From Oscillospiraceae bacterium (GTDB lineage: Bacteria > Bacillota > Clostridia > Oscillospirales > Oscillospiraceae): 6,900 nt of DNA. The DNA is taken from contig JAISTA010000139.1 of assembly GCA_031272845.1 (NCBI GenBank), forward strand, positions 1 through 6,900. Direction: 5' to 3'. Positions 1 to 6,329 of this stretch are shown here, one piece after another. Positions within the stretch are counted from its first letter, which is position 1, and each line of letters begins with the position of its first letter. A model generated the notes under the pieces. The model did not search any database. It was given only the letters and a program-made list of their open reading frames with translations, and was not told the origin of the DNA. The position numbers were made by a program, and so were the translations under genes.

Positions 1-20
1 TTTTAAGGGCAAGTTTTGTA

Positions 21-50
21 CTTTTCACTCTTCTCTTTTCACTTTTCACT
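21..50. repeat. short pyrimidine-rich direct repeat (CTTTTCACT x3)
   Basis: The 9-mer CTTTTCACT occurs at 21-29, 35-43 and 42-50, the last two overlapping by two bases; a related CTCTTTTC lies between. On the minus strand it reads as GTGAAAAG-type purine runs. It lies beyond the Fic gene's probable terminator, in sequence with no convincing gene. It may be a simple-sequence repeat or the edge of an interspersed intergenic repeat; one window cannot distinguish these. Confidence 0.55.
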
Positions 51-93
51 AACCCCGCCAGCAGACGGAACGCATCTTTTTCGTCAAATCTTT

Positions 94-133
94 CAAAACA
101 AACGCTCTGAGTTATTATAACTTCAGAGCGTTT
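94..133 (-). terminator. probable intrinsic terminator of the Fic gene
   Basis: Arms AAACGCTCTG (100-109) and CAGAGCGTTT (124-133) are perfectly complementary over 10 bp. The stem continues with AGTTA (110-114) against TAACT (118-122), with one bulged T at 123 and a TTA loop. On the minus strand the hairpin is followed by GTTTTG (99-94), a short, interrupted T tract. It begins about 30 bases past the Fic stop codon, where a terminator is expected. On the plus strand the hairpin is followed by TGCG, so the minus orientation fits better. The T tract is modest, so efficiency is uncertain. Confidence 0.65.
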
Positions 134-164
134 TGCGTAAAATCAAAATTTTGGGGTGCGTCTA

Positions 165-1367
165 CTACATTTCGTCGAGCTGCCGCAGGTCAAGGCTGTA
201 GTACTTTACATGGCCAACTGTCTTAACAACCAACAGATTGTGGGATGCAGTACACTTTAAGTACCTGCGCAATGTTGATCTTGAGACTTCTAAATAGTTA
301 AGCATATCCGTTGTCGAAATGCCAGCTTCTGCAAACAACCCTGCCAATACTAACACATCATAAATTTTGTAATTGAAGCCACTTTTGTCTACAATTTTAG
401 GCAGCCGCGAAATTTTATCGGCATAGCTTTCTAACTTTTCAAGTCGGCCGCGAAGTGCCTTTTCGAGCTGTTCAATTGATTTCTCAACAATGTCCATAAA
501 CATTAAAAGGAACGGAGTTAAGTCGCCCTTGTTGTTTGGGTCGTTGCAAATCTTAAACGCCTCATAGTAACGCCTGATTTTTTCCTTAACCGTAAACGAG
601 ATTCTGTACCCAAGGATGGGGTGCAGCTCTCTTGACAGCAGGTAACTGCTTATAAACCGGCTTGTTCTGCCGTTGCCGTCGTAAAACGGGTGGATGTAGC
701 CAAAGAAATAGTGAAAAAGAGCAATCCTAAATAGAATATCAATCTCTTTCGTATTTAGAATTGCAAGCGCCCTGTTCATTGCGTCAATTATCTCTTGTTC
801 AGGGTAAACGCCCCTGTGAATCTCTTTTTGAGTTTCCGAGTATACGCTGACGCTGTCTTTGCGAAACAGTTTTCCGTCAGGAGTATCTTTTGCGTTTGCT
901 TCGCTAATTTCATGTAAGACAAGCTCATCGTAAATCGCGCGAATATCTTCACACGTGTTAAGCGAAACCGAGTCTTCCTTTGTCAGCATATAGTATTTTC
1001 TGACAATTCCTTTAAATTTTCTGCGTTTATCGTCGGTTTCGAGCTTAGATAAAATATCGCTGATTTCCCGCCGCGTGCTGTGCACACCCTCAATGCTGTT
1101 TGTGACAACGACCTCGTCTATTAAACATTTTGAAATAAACTGCTCCTGTGCCACACCTGGAAGCACTATAGACCTAACATTCTTATCCGCACGCTCTATC
1201 CGCAGCACAGCTTCTAATAATTCCGGAGTTTTGACGAAAAATGCCGGGTTCCCGGACACCTGGAAATCAAGATGAATCGTTGTTTCGCCGGACAGGCGTT
1301 GCTGCAACAGCGCATCATATGCTTTGCGGTCTGAGTAATATAATTGTGAGAGAGCAATGTAGTCCAT
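165..1367 (-). CDS. Fic-family protein, probable AMP-transferase with C-terminal winged helix
   Basis: A 400-residue protein. The full Fic catalytic motif HPFYDGNGRTSR is at residues 226-237 (His226 the catalytic base, Asp230 for metal, Gly231-Arg234 for the nucleotide phosphates). Proteins with this motif usually transfer AMP to a hydroxyl side chain of a target protein. Upstream, T89-N-S-I-E93-G94 matches the [S/T]xxxE[G/N] inhibitory motif of class II Fic proteins, whose glutamate blocks productive ATP binding, so the enzyme is probably self-inhibited. The N-terminal part (about 15-100) resembles the Fic N-terminal helical domain. Residues about 330-392 (with STTDMLNYLEVSRSTLRRYL at 351-370) look like a winged helix-turn-helix. 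The ATG at 1367 is chosen over an in-frame TTG at 1403 because an AAGGAGG site lies 8 bases before it. The gene has its own promoter and terminator and a lower GC content than the adjacent lipid operon. The target is unknown, and no separate antitoxin gene is visible. Confidence 0.9.
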   Translation of the reverse strand: MDYIALSQLYYSDRKAYDALLQQRLSGETTIHLDFQVSGNPAFFVKTPELLEAVLRIERADKNVRSIVLPGVAQEQFISKCLIDEVVVTNSIEGVHSTRREISDILSKLETDDKRRKFKGIVRKYYMLTKEDSVSLNTCEDIRAIYDELVLHEISEANAKDTPDGKLFRKDSVSVYSETQKEIHRGVYPEQEIIDAMNRALAILNTKEIDILFRIALFHYFFGYIHPFYDGNGRTSRFISSYLLSRELHPILGYRISFTVKEKIRRYYEAFKICNDPNNKGDLTPFLLMFMDIVEKSIEQLEKALRGRLEKLESYADKISRLPKIVDKSGFNYKIYDVLVLAGLFAEAGISTTDMLNYLEVSRSTLRRYLKCTASHNLLVVKTVGHVKYYSLDLRQLDEM

Positions 1368-1375
1368 CTTAATGG

Positions 1376-1382
1376 CCTCCTT
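1376..1382 (-). promoter_or_regulatory. ribosome binding site that fixes the Fic start
   Basis: On the minus strand AAGGAGG is followed by 8 bases (CCATTAAG) and then ATG at 1367-1365. This near-perfect Shine-Dalgarno sequence lies inside the longer reading frame that would start at TTG 1403, which argues that the 12 extra N-terminal residues of that frame are not made. Confidence 0.88.
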
Positions 1383-1467
1383 GTCTTTTTCTACGCTAAA
1401 CAATCAATATACTGCTCGTTTGTAAAGCTGTATAGATAGTTTTGCCATGTTTTTATCAATGTATGCA

Positions 1468-1496
1468 AGTATACGTCCTTTTATTCGCATTGTCAA
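1468..1496 (-). promoter_or_regulatory. sigma-A type promoter of the Fic gene
   Basis: Minus strand: TTGACA (1496-1491, perfect -35), a 17-base spacer, then TATACT (1473-1468, five of six matches to the -10 consensus). Transcription would start near 1461, giving a leader of about 94 nt before the ATG at 1367. The -10 box lies in an imperfect dyad, GTATGCAAGTATAC (1461-1474), which could be a regulator site. The promoter faces away from the acpP promoter, with 51 bases between the two -35 boxes. Confidence 0.8.
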
Positions 1497-1547
1497 GTGT
1501 CAGTTATACAACGACAGATACTTAATTATTTTTTTCCGAAAAAGCTC

Positions 1548-1576
1548 TTGACAACACCTCTGACCTGTGCTAATAT
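1548..1576 (+). promoter_or_regulatory. extended -10 sigma-A promoter of the fatty acid operon
   Basis: TTGACA (1548-1553), a spacer of exactly 17 bases, then TAATAT (1571-1576, four of six matches to TATAAT). TG at 1568-1569 one base before the -10 makes an extended -10 element. An A/T-rich stretch including seven T's (1529-1535) lies upstream of the -35 and could act as an UP-like element. The predicted start is near 1583, giving a leader of about 49 nt. It is the only convincing promoter found for the operon, and its strength suits the high demand for ACP. Confidence 0.85.
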
Positions 1577-1611
1577 TACTACAATATTTTTTATTAAATA
1601 TTTTGTAGTAA
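1576..1611. promoter_or_regulatory. 36-bp palindrome over the transcription start, candidate operator
   Basis: The 9-bp arms TTACTACAA (1576-1584) and TTGTAGTAA (1603-1611) are perfect inverted copies separated by 18 A/T-rich bases. A second inverted pair, AATATTT (1583-1589) and AAATATT (1596-1602), is nested inside, with its axis shifted by 1 bp. The left arm abuts the -10 box and the predicted start falls inside, the usual place for a repressor site. It does not look like the FabT consensus (TTTGA...TCAAA) and has different spacing from the compact FapR operator, so no regulator is assigned. Transcribed, part of it could fold as a leader hairpin 5 bases before the acpP ribosome binding site. 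Confidence 0.65.
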
Positions 1612-1631
1612 CCTAAAAGGAGTTATCTATT

Positions 1632-1862
1632 ATGGAAAAGTTCGATCAAATACGCGAGATTATCGTTAACACACTCGGCTGCGCTGAAAGCGCCGTGAAT
1701 GAGGACACAAATATCAAGGAGGATCTCGGCGCGGACTCGCTGGCAGTTGTGGAGCTTGTAATGGCGATTGAGGACGCGTTCGGAATCTCCATCAACGAGG
1801 AAAAAATGGCTGAAATTCAGACGGTCGGCGACATTGTAACGCTGGTGAACGCGAACGTATGA
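1632..1862 (+). CDS. acpP: acyl carrier protein
   Basis: A 76-residue acidic protein of normal ACP length. The DLGADSL motif spans residues 31-37, and Ser36 is the expected attachment site for 4'-phosphopantetheine, added by a holo-ACP synthase not seen in this window. Helix II (DSLAVVELVMAIEDAFGI, from 35) carries the acidic residues that contact the Fab enzymes. ACP is a soluble cytoplasmic protein that carries malonyl and growing acyl chains as thioesters. AAGGAG (1617-1622) lies 9 bases before the ATG. It is the first gene of the operon, directly after the promoter, which fits the high molar need for ACP. The stop codon overlaps the accB start in ATGA. Confidence 0.97.
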   Translation: MEKFDQIREIIVNTLGCAESAVNEDTNIKEDLGADSLAVVELVMAIEDAFGISINEEKMAEIQTVGDIVTLVNANV

Positions 1863-2287
1863 ATCTTGCGGCGGTAAAACAGCTTGCGGAGCTGCTTGAA
1901 GGCTCAAGACTGAACTCGCTGACGTATAAAGACAGCGAGTTCGAGCTTTCGCTGTCCAAATCATCGTCAAGCTCGCCCGCGTTACATATAGCTGCGCCCG
2001 CAGAGGAAGCGCCGGCGGCGGCGGCGTCTCCGGCGACGGGCAAGACCGTTACTGTAACGGCGCCGGTTGTCGGAACCGTGTACGGCGCGCGGGAACCGGG
2101 AAAGCCCCCGCTCGTTGCGGTGGGCGACGAGGTTCGTGAGGGCGACGCGCTGTGCGTCATCGAGGCGATGAAGATTTTCAGCGAGATTCCCGCTCCGTGT
2201 AATGGCAAGGTTGTAGAAATCGCGTTCACGGACGGCGGCTTGGCGGAATTCGGCGCGAAACTCGTCGTTTTGGAGCTTGCCGAATGA
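1859..2287 (+). CDS. accB: biotin carboxyl carrier protein of acetyl-CoA carboxylase (BCCP)
   Basis: A 142-residue protein with the usual BCCP layout: an N-terminal helical segment (about 1-33) that docks biotin carboxylase, a low-complexity Ser/Ala/Pro linker (about 34-62), and a C-terminal biotinyl domain (about 63-141). The biotin site is EAMK at 102-105, with Lys105 the biotinylated residue; the following IFSEI differs slightly from the common MMNEI-type sequence but keeps the hydrophobic pattern. BCCP carries CO2 as carboxybiotin from AccC to the AccA/AccD carboxyltransferase. The start overlaps the acpP stop (ATGA), and no strong ribosome binding site is visible, so translation probably depends on acpP ribosomes. 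A biotin-protein ligase is needed and is not in the window. Confidence 0.96.
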   Translation: MNLAAVKQLAELLEGSRLNSLTYKDSEFELSLSKSSSSSPALHIAAPAEEAPAAAASPATGKTVTVTAPVVGTVYGAREPGKPPLVAVGDEVREGDALCVIEAMKIFSEIPAPCNGKVVEIAFTDGGLAEFGAKLVVLELAE

Positions 2288-3642
2288 TTCGCCGCGTTCT
2301 GGTGGCGAATCGCGGAGAGATTGCCGTGCGGATAATTCGCGCCTGCCGCGATATGAATATCGAAATGGTTACGGTTTTCAGCGAGGCAGACCGCGACGCG
2401 CAGTTTGCCTCGCTTGCGACAAAATCCGTTTGTATTGGGCCCGCGAGAGCCTCCGAAAGCTACATGAATCAGGCGAATATTATCGAGGCCGCGCTGAAAA
2501 CGGACTGCGACGCGATCCATCCCGGCTACGGATTCCTGTCCGAAAACGCGGAGTTTGCGGAGCGCGTCAAAGACGCGGGACTGATTTTTATAGGACCGAG
2601 CGCCGACGCGATTCGCTCCTTAGGCGATAAGGCTACCGCAAAGCGTATTATGCGCGAGTGCGGAGTTCCGACCGTGCCGGGCTCTGACGGGGTCGTGGCG
2701 ACGCTGCCGGAGGCGAAAGCGGAGGCGGCACGAATTGGCTACCCCGTGCTGGTAAAGGCGTCCGCCGGCGGCGGCGGACGCGGTATGCGCCGCGCCGACG
2801 ACGAGCAATCGCTTGAAGCCGCGTTTTCGGAAGCGGGCGCGGAGGCTCTTGCCGCGTTTGGCAGCGACGAGCTGTATATCGAAAAGCTGATTCTGAATCC
2901 TAGGCATATCGAGGTTCAGCTGATTGCCGACAGGCACGGAAACGTACTGAGCCTCGGGGAGCGCGAGTGCTCCGTACAGCGGCGCAGCCAGAAGATACTT
3001 GAGGAAGCGCCGTCAAAGGCGGTGAGCGCGGAGCTTCGCGCGAAATTTACGGAGTATGCCGTACGTGCGGCGAAGGCCGTGAACTACGAAAACGCGGGCA
3101 CTGTTGAGTTCGTGCTTGCGCCGGACGAGAGCGTCTATTTTATCGAAATGAATACGCGCCTGCAGGTCGAGCACCCGGTTACGGAGGCCGTTACAGGCTT
3201 TGATTTGGTGCGGGAACAAATACGCGTCGCGTCCGGGCTGGAGCTGAGCGCGGCGCAGAGCGACATTGCGATTACCGGCCACGCAATAGAATGCCGGCTG
3301 TGCGCGGAGGATCCCGAAAACGGCTTTATGCCCTCGCCGGGAACGATCGATTTTGTGCATTTGCCGGGCGGCTTCGGCATTCGGGTGGATACGGCGATTT
3401 TTCCGGGGTGCCGCGTGCCGCCGTACTACGATTCTATGCTGGCAAAGATTATAGCACACGGCAAAACGCGCAACGAGGCGGTTTACCGTATGCGGCGCGC
3501 GCTTGAGGAGCTTATCGTGCGCGGCGTAAAAACGAACCTGGGACAGCTGTATATGGTGCTGTACAATCGGGAATTCCTGACCGGAAGCTATGACACCGGA
3601 ATATTGGAAAACGCCGAGTACGGAACCTTAAATATGGAGTAA
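2284..3642 (+). CDS. accC: biotin carboxylase subunit of acetyl-CoA carboxylase
   Basis: A 452-residue ATP-grasp enzyme, close to the 449 residues of E. coli AccC. It carboxylates biotin on BCCP using ATP and bicarbonate. Visible in order: the N-terminal pre-ATP-grasp domain (RRVLVANRGEIAVRIIRA, 3-20; HPGYGFLSEN, 79-88), Lys116, the glycine-rich lid KASAGGGGRGMR (158-169), His208 and Glu210, SQKILEEAPS (235-244), Glu275, Glu288-Met-Asn290-x-Arg292 followed by QVEHPVTE (294-301), and Arg338. The metal-, ATP- and bicarbonate-binding residues known from E. coli are therefore present. Ser235 stands where E. coli has His236. The start shares ATGA with the accB stop, and GGAG (2272-2275) lies 8 bases upstream. 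There is no fused biotinyl domain, so this is the separate bacterial subunit and not a pyruvate or propionyl-CoA carboxylase. Confidence 0.97.
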   Translation: MIRRVLVANRGEIAVRIIRACRDMNIEMVTVFSEADRDAQFASLATKSVCIGPARASESYMNQANIIEAALKTDCDAIHPGYGFLSENAEFAERVKDAGLIFIGPSADAIRSLGDKATAKRIMRECGVPTVPGSDGVVATLPEAKAEAARIGYPVLVKASAGGGGRGMRRADDEQSLEAAFSEAGAEALAAFGSDELYIEKLILNPRHIEVQLIADRHGNVLSLGERECSVQRRSQKILEEAPSKAVSAELRAKFTEYAVRAAKAVNYENAGTVEFVLAPDESVYFIEMNTRLQVEHPVTEAVTGFDLVREQIRVASGLELSAAQSDIAITGHAIECRLCAEDPENGFMPSPGTIDFVHLPGGFGIRVDTAIFPGCRVPPYYDSMLAKIIAHGKTRNEAVYRMRRALEELIVRGVKTNLGQLYMVLYNREFLTGSYDTGILENAEYGTLNME

Positions 3643-3645
3643 ATA

Positions 3646-4512
3646 ATGCCAAACCCTTTTTCTGAGCGCAAGCGCGCTTTAGATTTTTTGAAAGCTCTGC
3701 GGCAGTCCGTTGGCAAGAAGAAATCCGCCGCGCAGCAGAATATTACGTGCAAGCATTGCAAGGCTGAGCACGAGCTCTCCGCGCTTGCGGACGCTATGTA
3801 CGTTTGTTCGCAGTGCGGGGCGCATTTGTATATTCCCGCAAAGGAGCGGCTGTTAAAGCTGTTCGACGGCGGGCAGTTTGAGGAACGGTTTACCGAAATC
3901 GCGCCGCGCGACGTGCTCGGCTTTCCCGGCTACTCAAAGAAGCTTGCGGAGCAGGTGTCAAGGTCGGGTCTTTCGGAGGCGTGTCTGTGCGTGACAGGTA
4001 AAATCGGAGGCTTCGGAGCAGTCTGCGCCGCGATAGACATAAAGTTTATGATGGGCAGTATGGGTACGGCGGTCGGGGAGAAGATAACGCTTGCGGCGGA
4101 GCTTGCGCAGTCAGAGCGGCTGCCGCTGATCATCTTCAGCGCGGGCGGCGGAGCGCGAATGCAGGAGGGAATTTACTCGCTGATGCAGATGATCAAGACC
4201 TCCGCGGCAATCAGGCGGTTCTCCGACGCGGGAGGGCTGTTTATTTCATACGTCACAAATCCGACGACGGGCGGAATTACCGCAAGCTTTGCGTCTCTCG
4301 GAGATATTATAATCGCGGAGCCGGGCGCGCTGTTCGGCTTTGCCGGGCCGCGCGTTATCGAACAAACCATCGGCGAAAAGCTGCCGGAGGGCTTTCAGCG
4401 CAGCGAATTTCAGCTAGAGCACGGGTTTGTGGACGCGATTGTGCCGCGAAAAGAAATGCGCGCAACGCTGGCAAGGCTGCTGATGCTGCACAGCGGAGGA
4501 GCTGCGTTATGA
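3646..4512 (+). CDS. accD: acetyl-CoA carboxylase carboxyltransferase subunit beta
   Basis: A 288-residue protein of normal AccD length. An N-terminal four-cysteine zinc finger is complete (C35-x2-C38 ... C54-x2-C57). The crotonase-fold domain follows, with FMMGSMGTAVGEK (134-146), SAGGGARMQEG (165-175), TTGGITASFASLGD (207-220) and GFAGPRVIEQTIGEK (231-245). It pairs with AccA as an alpha2-beta2 carboxyltransferase that moves the carboxyl group from carboxybiotin to acetyl-CoA to give malonyl-CoA. The start is 3 bases past the accC stop, with GGAG (3636-3639) in the end of accC as ribosome binding site. The final codons contain the strong GGAGGAG site that serves accA, and the stop overlaps the accA start in ATGA. 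Confidence 0.96.
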   Translation: MPNPFSERKRALDFLKALRQSVGKKKSAAQQNITCKHCKAEHELSALADAMYVCSQCGAHLYIPAKERLLKLFDGGQFEERFTEIAPRDVLGFPGYSKKLAEQVSRSGLSEACLCVTGKIGGFGAVCAAIDIKFMMGSMGTAVGEKITLAAELAQSERLPLIIFSAGGGARMQEGIYSLMQMIKTSAAIRRFSDAGGLFISYVTNPTTGGITASFASLGDIIIAEPGALFGFAGPRVIEQTIGEKLPEGFQRSEFQLEHGFVDAIVPRKEMRATLARLLMLHSGGAAL

Positions 4513-5321
4513 AAAAACAAATTCCGGCGTATGAGCGCGTAAAAATGGCGCGGGATGCGAAGCGTCCCGGCGCGCTCGAATATATCGCGGCGATTTGCGG
4601 CGACTTTTTCGAGGTTCACGGCGACCGCGCGTACGGAGACGACGGCGCGGTGATTTGCGGGATCGGCAAGCTTGAGCTGCCGGATTCGCGCGAGCTTGCC
4701 GTATCAGTCGCGGCGACCTGCCGGGGGCGCACGATTGAGGAGCGCGTGCGGCGCAATTTCGGAATGGCGCAGCCGGACGGCTACAGGAAGCTCCAGCGGT
4801 GCCTGGCGCAGGCGGTCAAGTTCCGCAGACCGCTGATTACGTTTATCGATACGCCCGGAGCGTATCCGGGAAAAAGCGCGGAGGAGCGCGGGCAGGGAAT
4901 GGCAATCGCGGAGTGCCTGTACCAAATGAGCGCGGCGCCGATTCCGATAATCACGGTCGTAATCGGAGAGGGCGGCTCCGGCGGAGCGATTGCGCTTGGA
5001 GTTGCCGACCGAATAATAATGCTGGAAAACGCGGTTTTATCCGTGCTGTCGGCGGAGGGCTTCGCGTCGATTTTGTGGAAGGACGCGTCCCGCGCCGCAG
5101 AGGCAAGCGAGGTAATGAAGCTGACTGCCGCAGACCTTCTTGAGCACAAAATCGCGGACTTTGTAATAGAGGAGCCTGAGGGCGGCGCGTCCGAAACGCC
5201 GGAGGTGGTTATCGGCAGAGTGCGCGACCGCGTGCGCTCGGAGCTCGGCGATTTGTTAAGGCTTTCTGAGGCGCAGCTGCTTGAACGCCGCTATCAGAAG
5301 TACCGCGTTATAGGCAAATAG
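4509..5321 (+). CDS. accA: acetyl-CoA carboxylase carboxyltransferase subunit alpha
   Basis: A 270-residue protein, shorter than the 319-residue E. coli subunit but close to the short AccA of streptococci; it lacks much of the usual N-terminal helical extension. Family motifs are clear: RRNFGMAQPDGYRK (81-94), TFIDTPGAYPGKSAEERGQG (111-130), GEGGSGGAIALG (153-164) and SVLSAEGFASILWKDASRA (178-196). It is the partner of AccD in malonyl-CoA formation and binds carboxybiotin. In the normally strong SPEG motif the proline is Ala182. The start is ATG in an ATGA overlap with accD, preceded by GGAGGAG (4495-4501) with a 7-base spacer, the best ribosome binding site inside the operon. Tight coupling to accD suits the equal subunit ratio of the complex. 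Confidence 0.96.
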   Translation: MKKQIPAYERVKMARDAKRPGALEYIAAICGDFFEVHGDRAYGDDGAVICGIGKLELPDSRELAVSVAATCRGRTIEERVRRNFGMAQPDGYRKLQRCLAQAVKFRRPLITFIDTPGAYPGKSAEERGQGMAIAECLYQMSAAPIPIITVVIGEGGSGGAIALGVADRIIMLENAVLSVLSAEGFASILWKDASRAAEASEVMKLTAADLLEHKIADFVIEEPEGGASETPEVVIGRVRDRVRSELGDLLRLSEAQLLERRYQKYRVIGK

Positions 5322-5333
5322 TATAGGAGCAAG

Positions 5334-6329
5334 ATGAACGGATTAACGATACTGGGCACCGGCAGCTACACGCCGCCGTTTGCCCTGACAAATAAAATGC
5401 TGGAAACCATCGTGGATACGGACAGCGAGTGGATTAAGCTGCGCACCGGAATTTTATCAAGGGCGATCGCGGCGGAAAGCGAAACGACGCTTTCAATGGC
5501 GACTGCCGCCGCACAAAAAGCTCTGGACGGGCTGGACCGCTCTAAAATCGGTGCGGTAATTGCCGCGACAATTACGCCGGATTACCTCACGCCGTCTCTG
5601 TCCTGCCTGCTCCAGCGCGATTTGGGACTGCCGACGGACATTGCCGCGATAGATATAAACTGTGCGTGCAGCGGGTTTGTTATGGCGATGAAAACGGCGC
5701 ACACGCTGCTTGCGGATATGCCCGGACGCACCGCGCTTATTATCGGCGCGGAGATGCTCTCGCGCGTGACGGACTACACCGACCGCGCCACGTGCGTTCT
5801 GTTCGGCGACGGCGCGGGCGCTGCGGTAATCCGCCGCGACGCGGCGGGCACATTTGCGTCTGACTGCGGCGCTGTCGGCAACGCGGAGCTGCTTAGCTGC
5901 CGCGCGCAGTACCTCTGCAACAATCCGTTTATGCCGAGGCCGCGTGACGCGGAGCCCGGCGCGATCGCGATGAACGGGCAGGAGGTTTTCCGGTTTGCAA
6001 TAGAAACCTGCTCCGAGAGCGTAAAGCGCACGCTGACCCGCGCCTGCGCCGAGGTGGACAGCGTGAATCACTTCATTTTTCATCAGGCAAACCGGCGGAT
6101 TATCGACGGAATTGTGAGAAAGCTTGGCATAACACCTGAAAAATGCGTAATAAACATCGAAAATCACGGAAATACCTCTTCGGCGACGTGCGCTGTCGCG
6201 CTTGACGACCTCTTCCGTTCCGGAAAGGTAAATGCCGGCAACCGAATTGTTATGGCCGCGTTCGGCGGAGGGCTGACCTACGCCTCCGCGTACTTCACTC
6301 AAAGCGAGGAGATCAAATACAATGACTGA
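5334..6329 (+). CDS. fabH: beta-ketoacyl-ACP synthase III
   Basis: A 331-residue thiolase-fold enzyme of normal FabH length. It starts fatty acid synthesis by condensing an acyl-CoA primer with malonyl-ACP. The Cys-His-Asn triad is intact: Cys112 in NCACSGF (109-115), His250 in HQAN (250-253) and Asn280 in GNTSSAT (279-285). Arg255 matches the ACP-docking arginine of E. coli FabH. Trp33 in the SEWIKLRTGI segment (31-40) is conserved, but the usual RER after TGI is replaced by LSR. Whether the primer is acetyl-CoA or a branched acyl-CoA cannot be read reliably from sequence. AGGAG (5325-5329) precedes the ATG with only 4 bases between; the start is supported by the usual N-terminal pattern (TILGTGSYTP). 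The gene follows accA after 12 bases and overlaps fabK by 8. Confidence 0.95.
   Translation: MNGLTILGTGSYTPPFALTNKMLETIVDTDSEWIKLRTGILSRAIAAESETTLSMATAAAQKALDGLDRSKIGAVIAATITPDYLTPSLSCLLQRDLGLPTDIAAIDINCACSGFVMAMKTAHTLLADMPGRTALIIGAEMLSRVTDYTDRATCVLFGDGAGAAVIRRDAAGTFASDCGAVGNAELLSCRAQYLCNNPFMPRPRDAEPGAIAMNGQEVFRFAIETCSESVKRTLTRACAEVDSVNHFIFHQANRRIIDGIVRKLGITPEKCVINIENHGNTSSATCAVALDDLFRSGKVNAGNRIVMAAFGGGLTYASAYFTQSEEIKYND

Noticed and set aside
1368..1403. An N-terminal extension of the Fic protein by 12 residues, starting at TTG (1403).
   Set aside because: The AAGGAGG ribosome binding site (1382-1376) lies inside this extension and is ideally placed for the ATG at 1367; the TTG has no comparable site.
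1404..1448. A 14-codon reading frame (MAKLSIQLYKRAVY, minus strand) in the Fic leader, a possible leader peptide.
   Set aside because: There is no ribosome binding site before its ATG, the length is easily reached by chance, and no regulatory hairpin pair is evident after it.
1498..1516. A weak dyad, TGTC-A-GTT / AAC-GACA, between the two divergent -35 boxes.
   Set aside because: It needs a one-base bulge and has only seven pairs in short blocks, which is within chance for this A/T-rich stretch.
2758..2781. A 9-bp inverted repeat (GCGTCCGCC / GGCGGACGC) in accC.
   Set aside because: It lies in the codons of the glycine-rich ATP-grasp loop, where GGC/GGA runs flanked by Ser and Arg codons readily create pairing; the protein sequence explains it.
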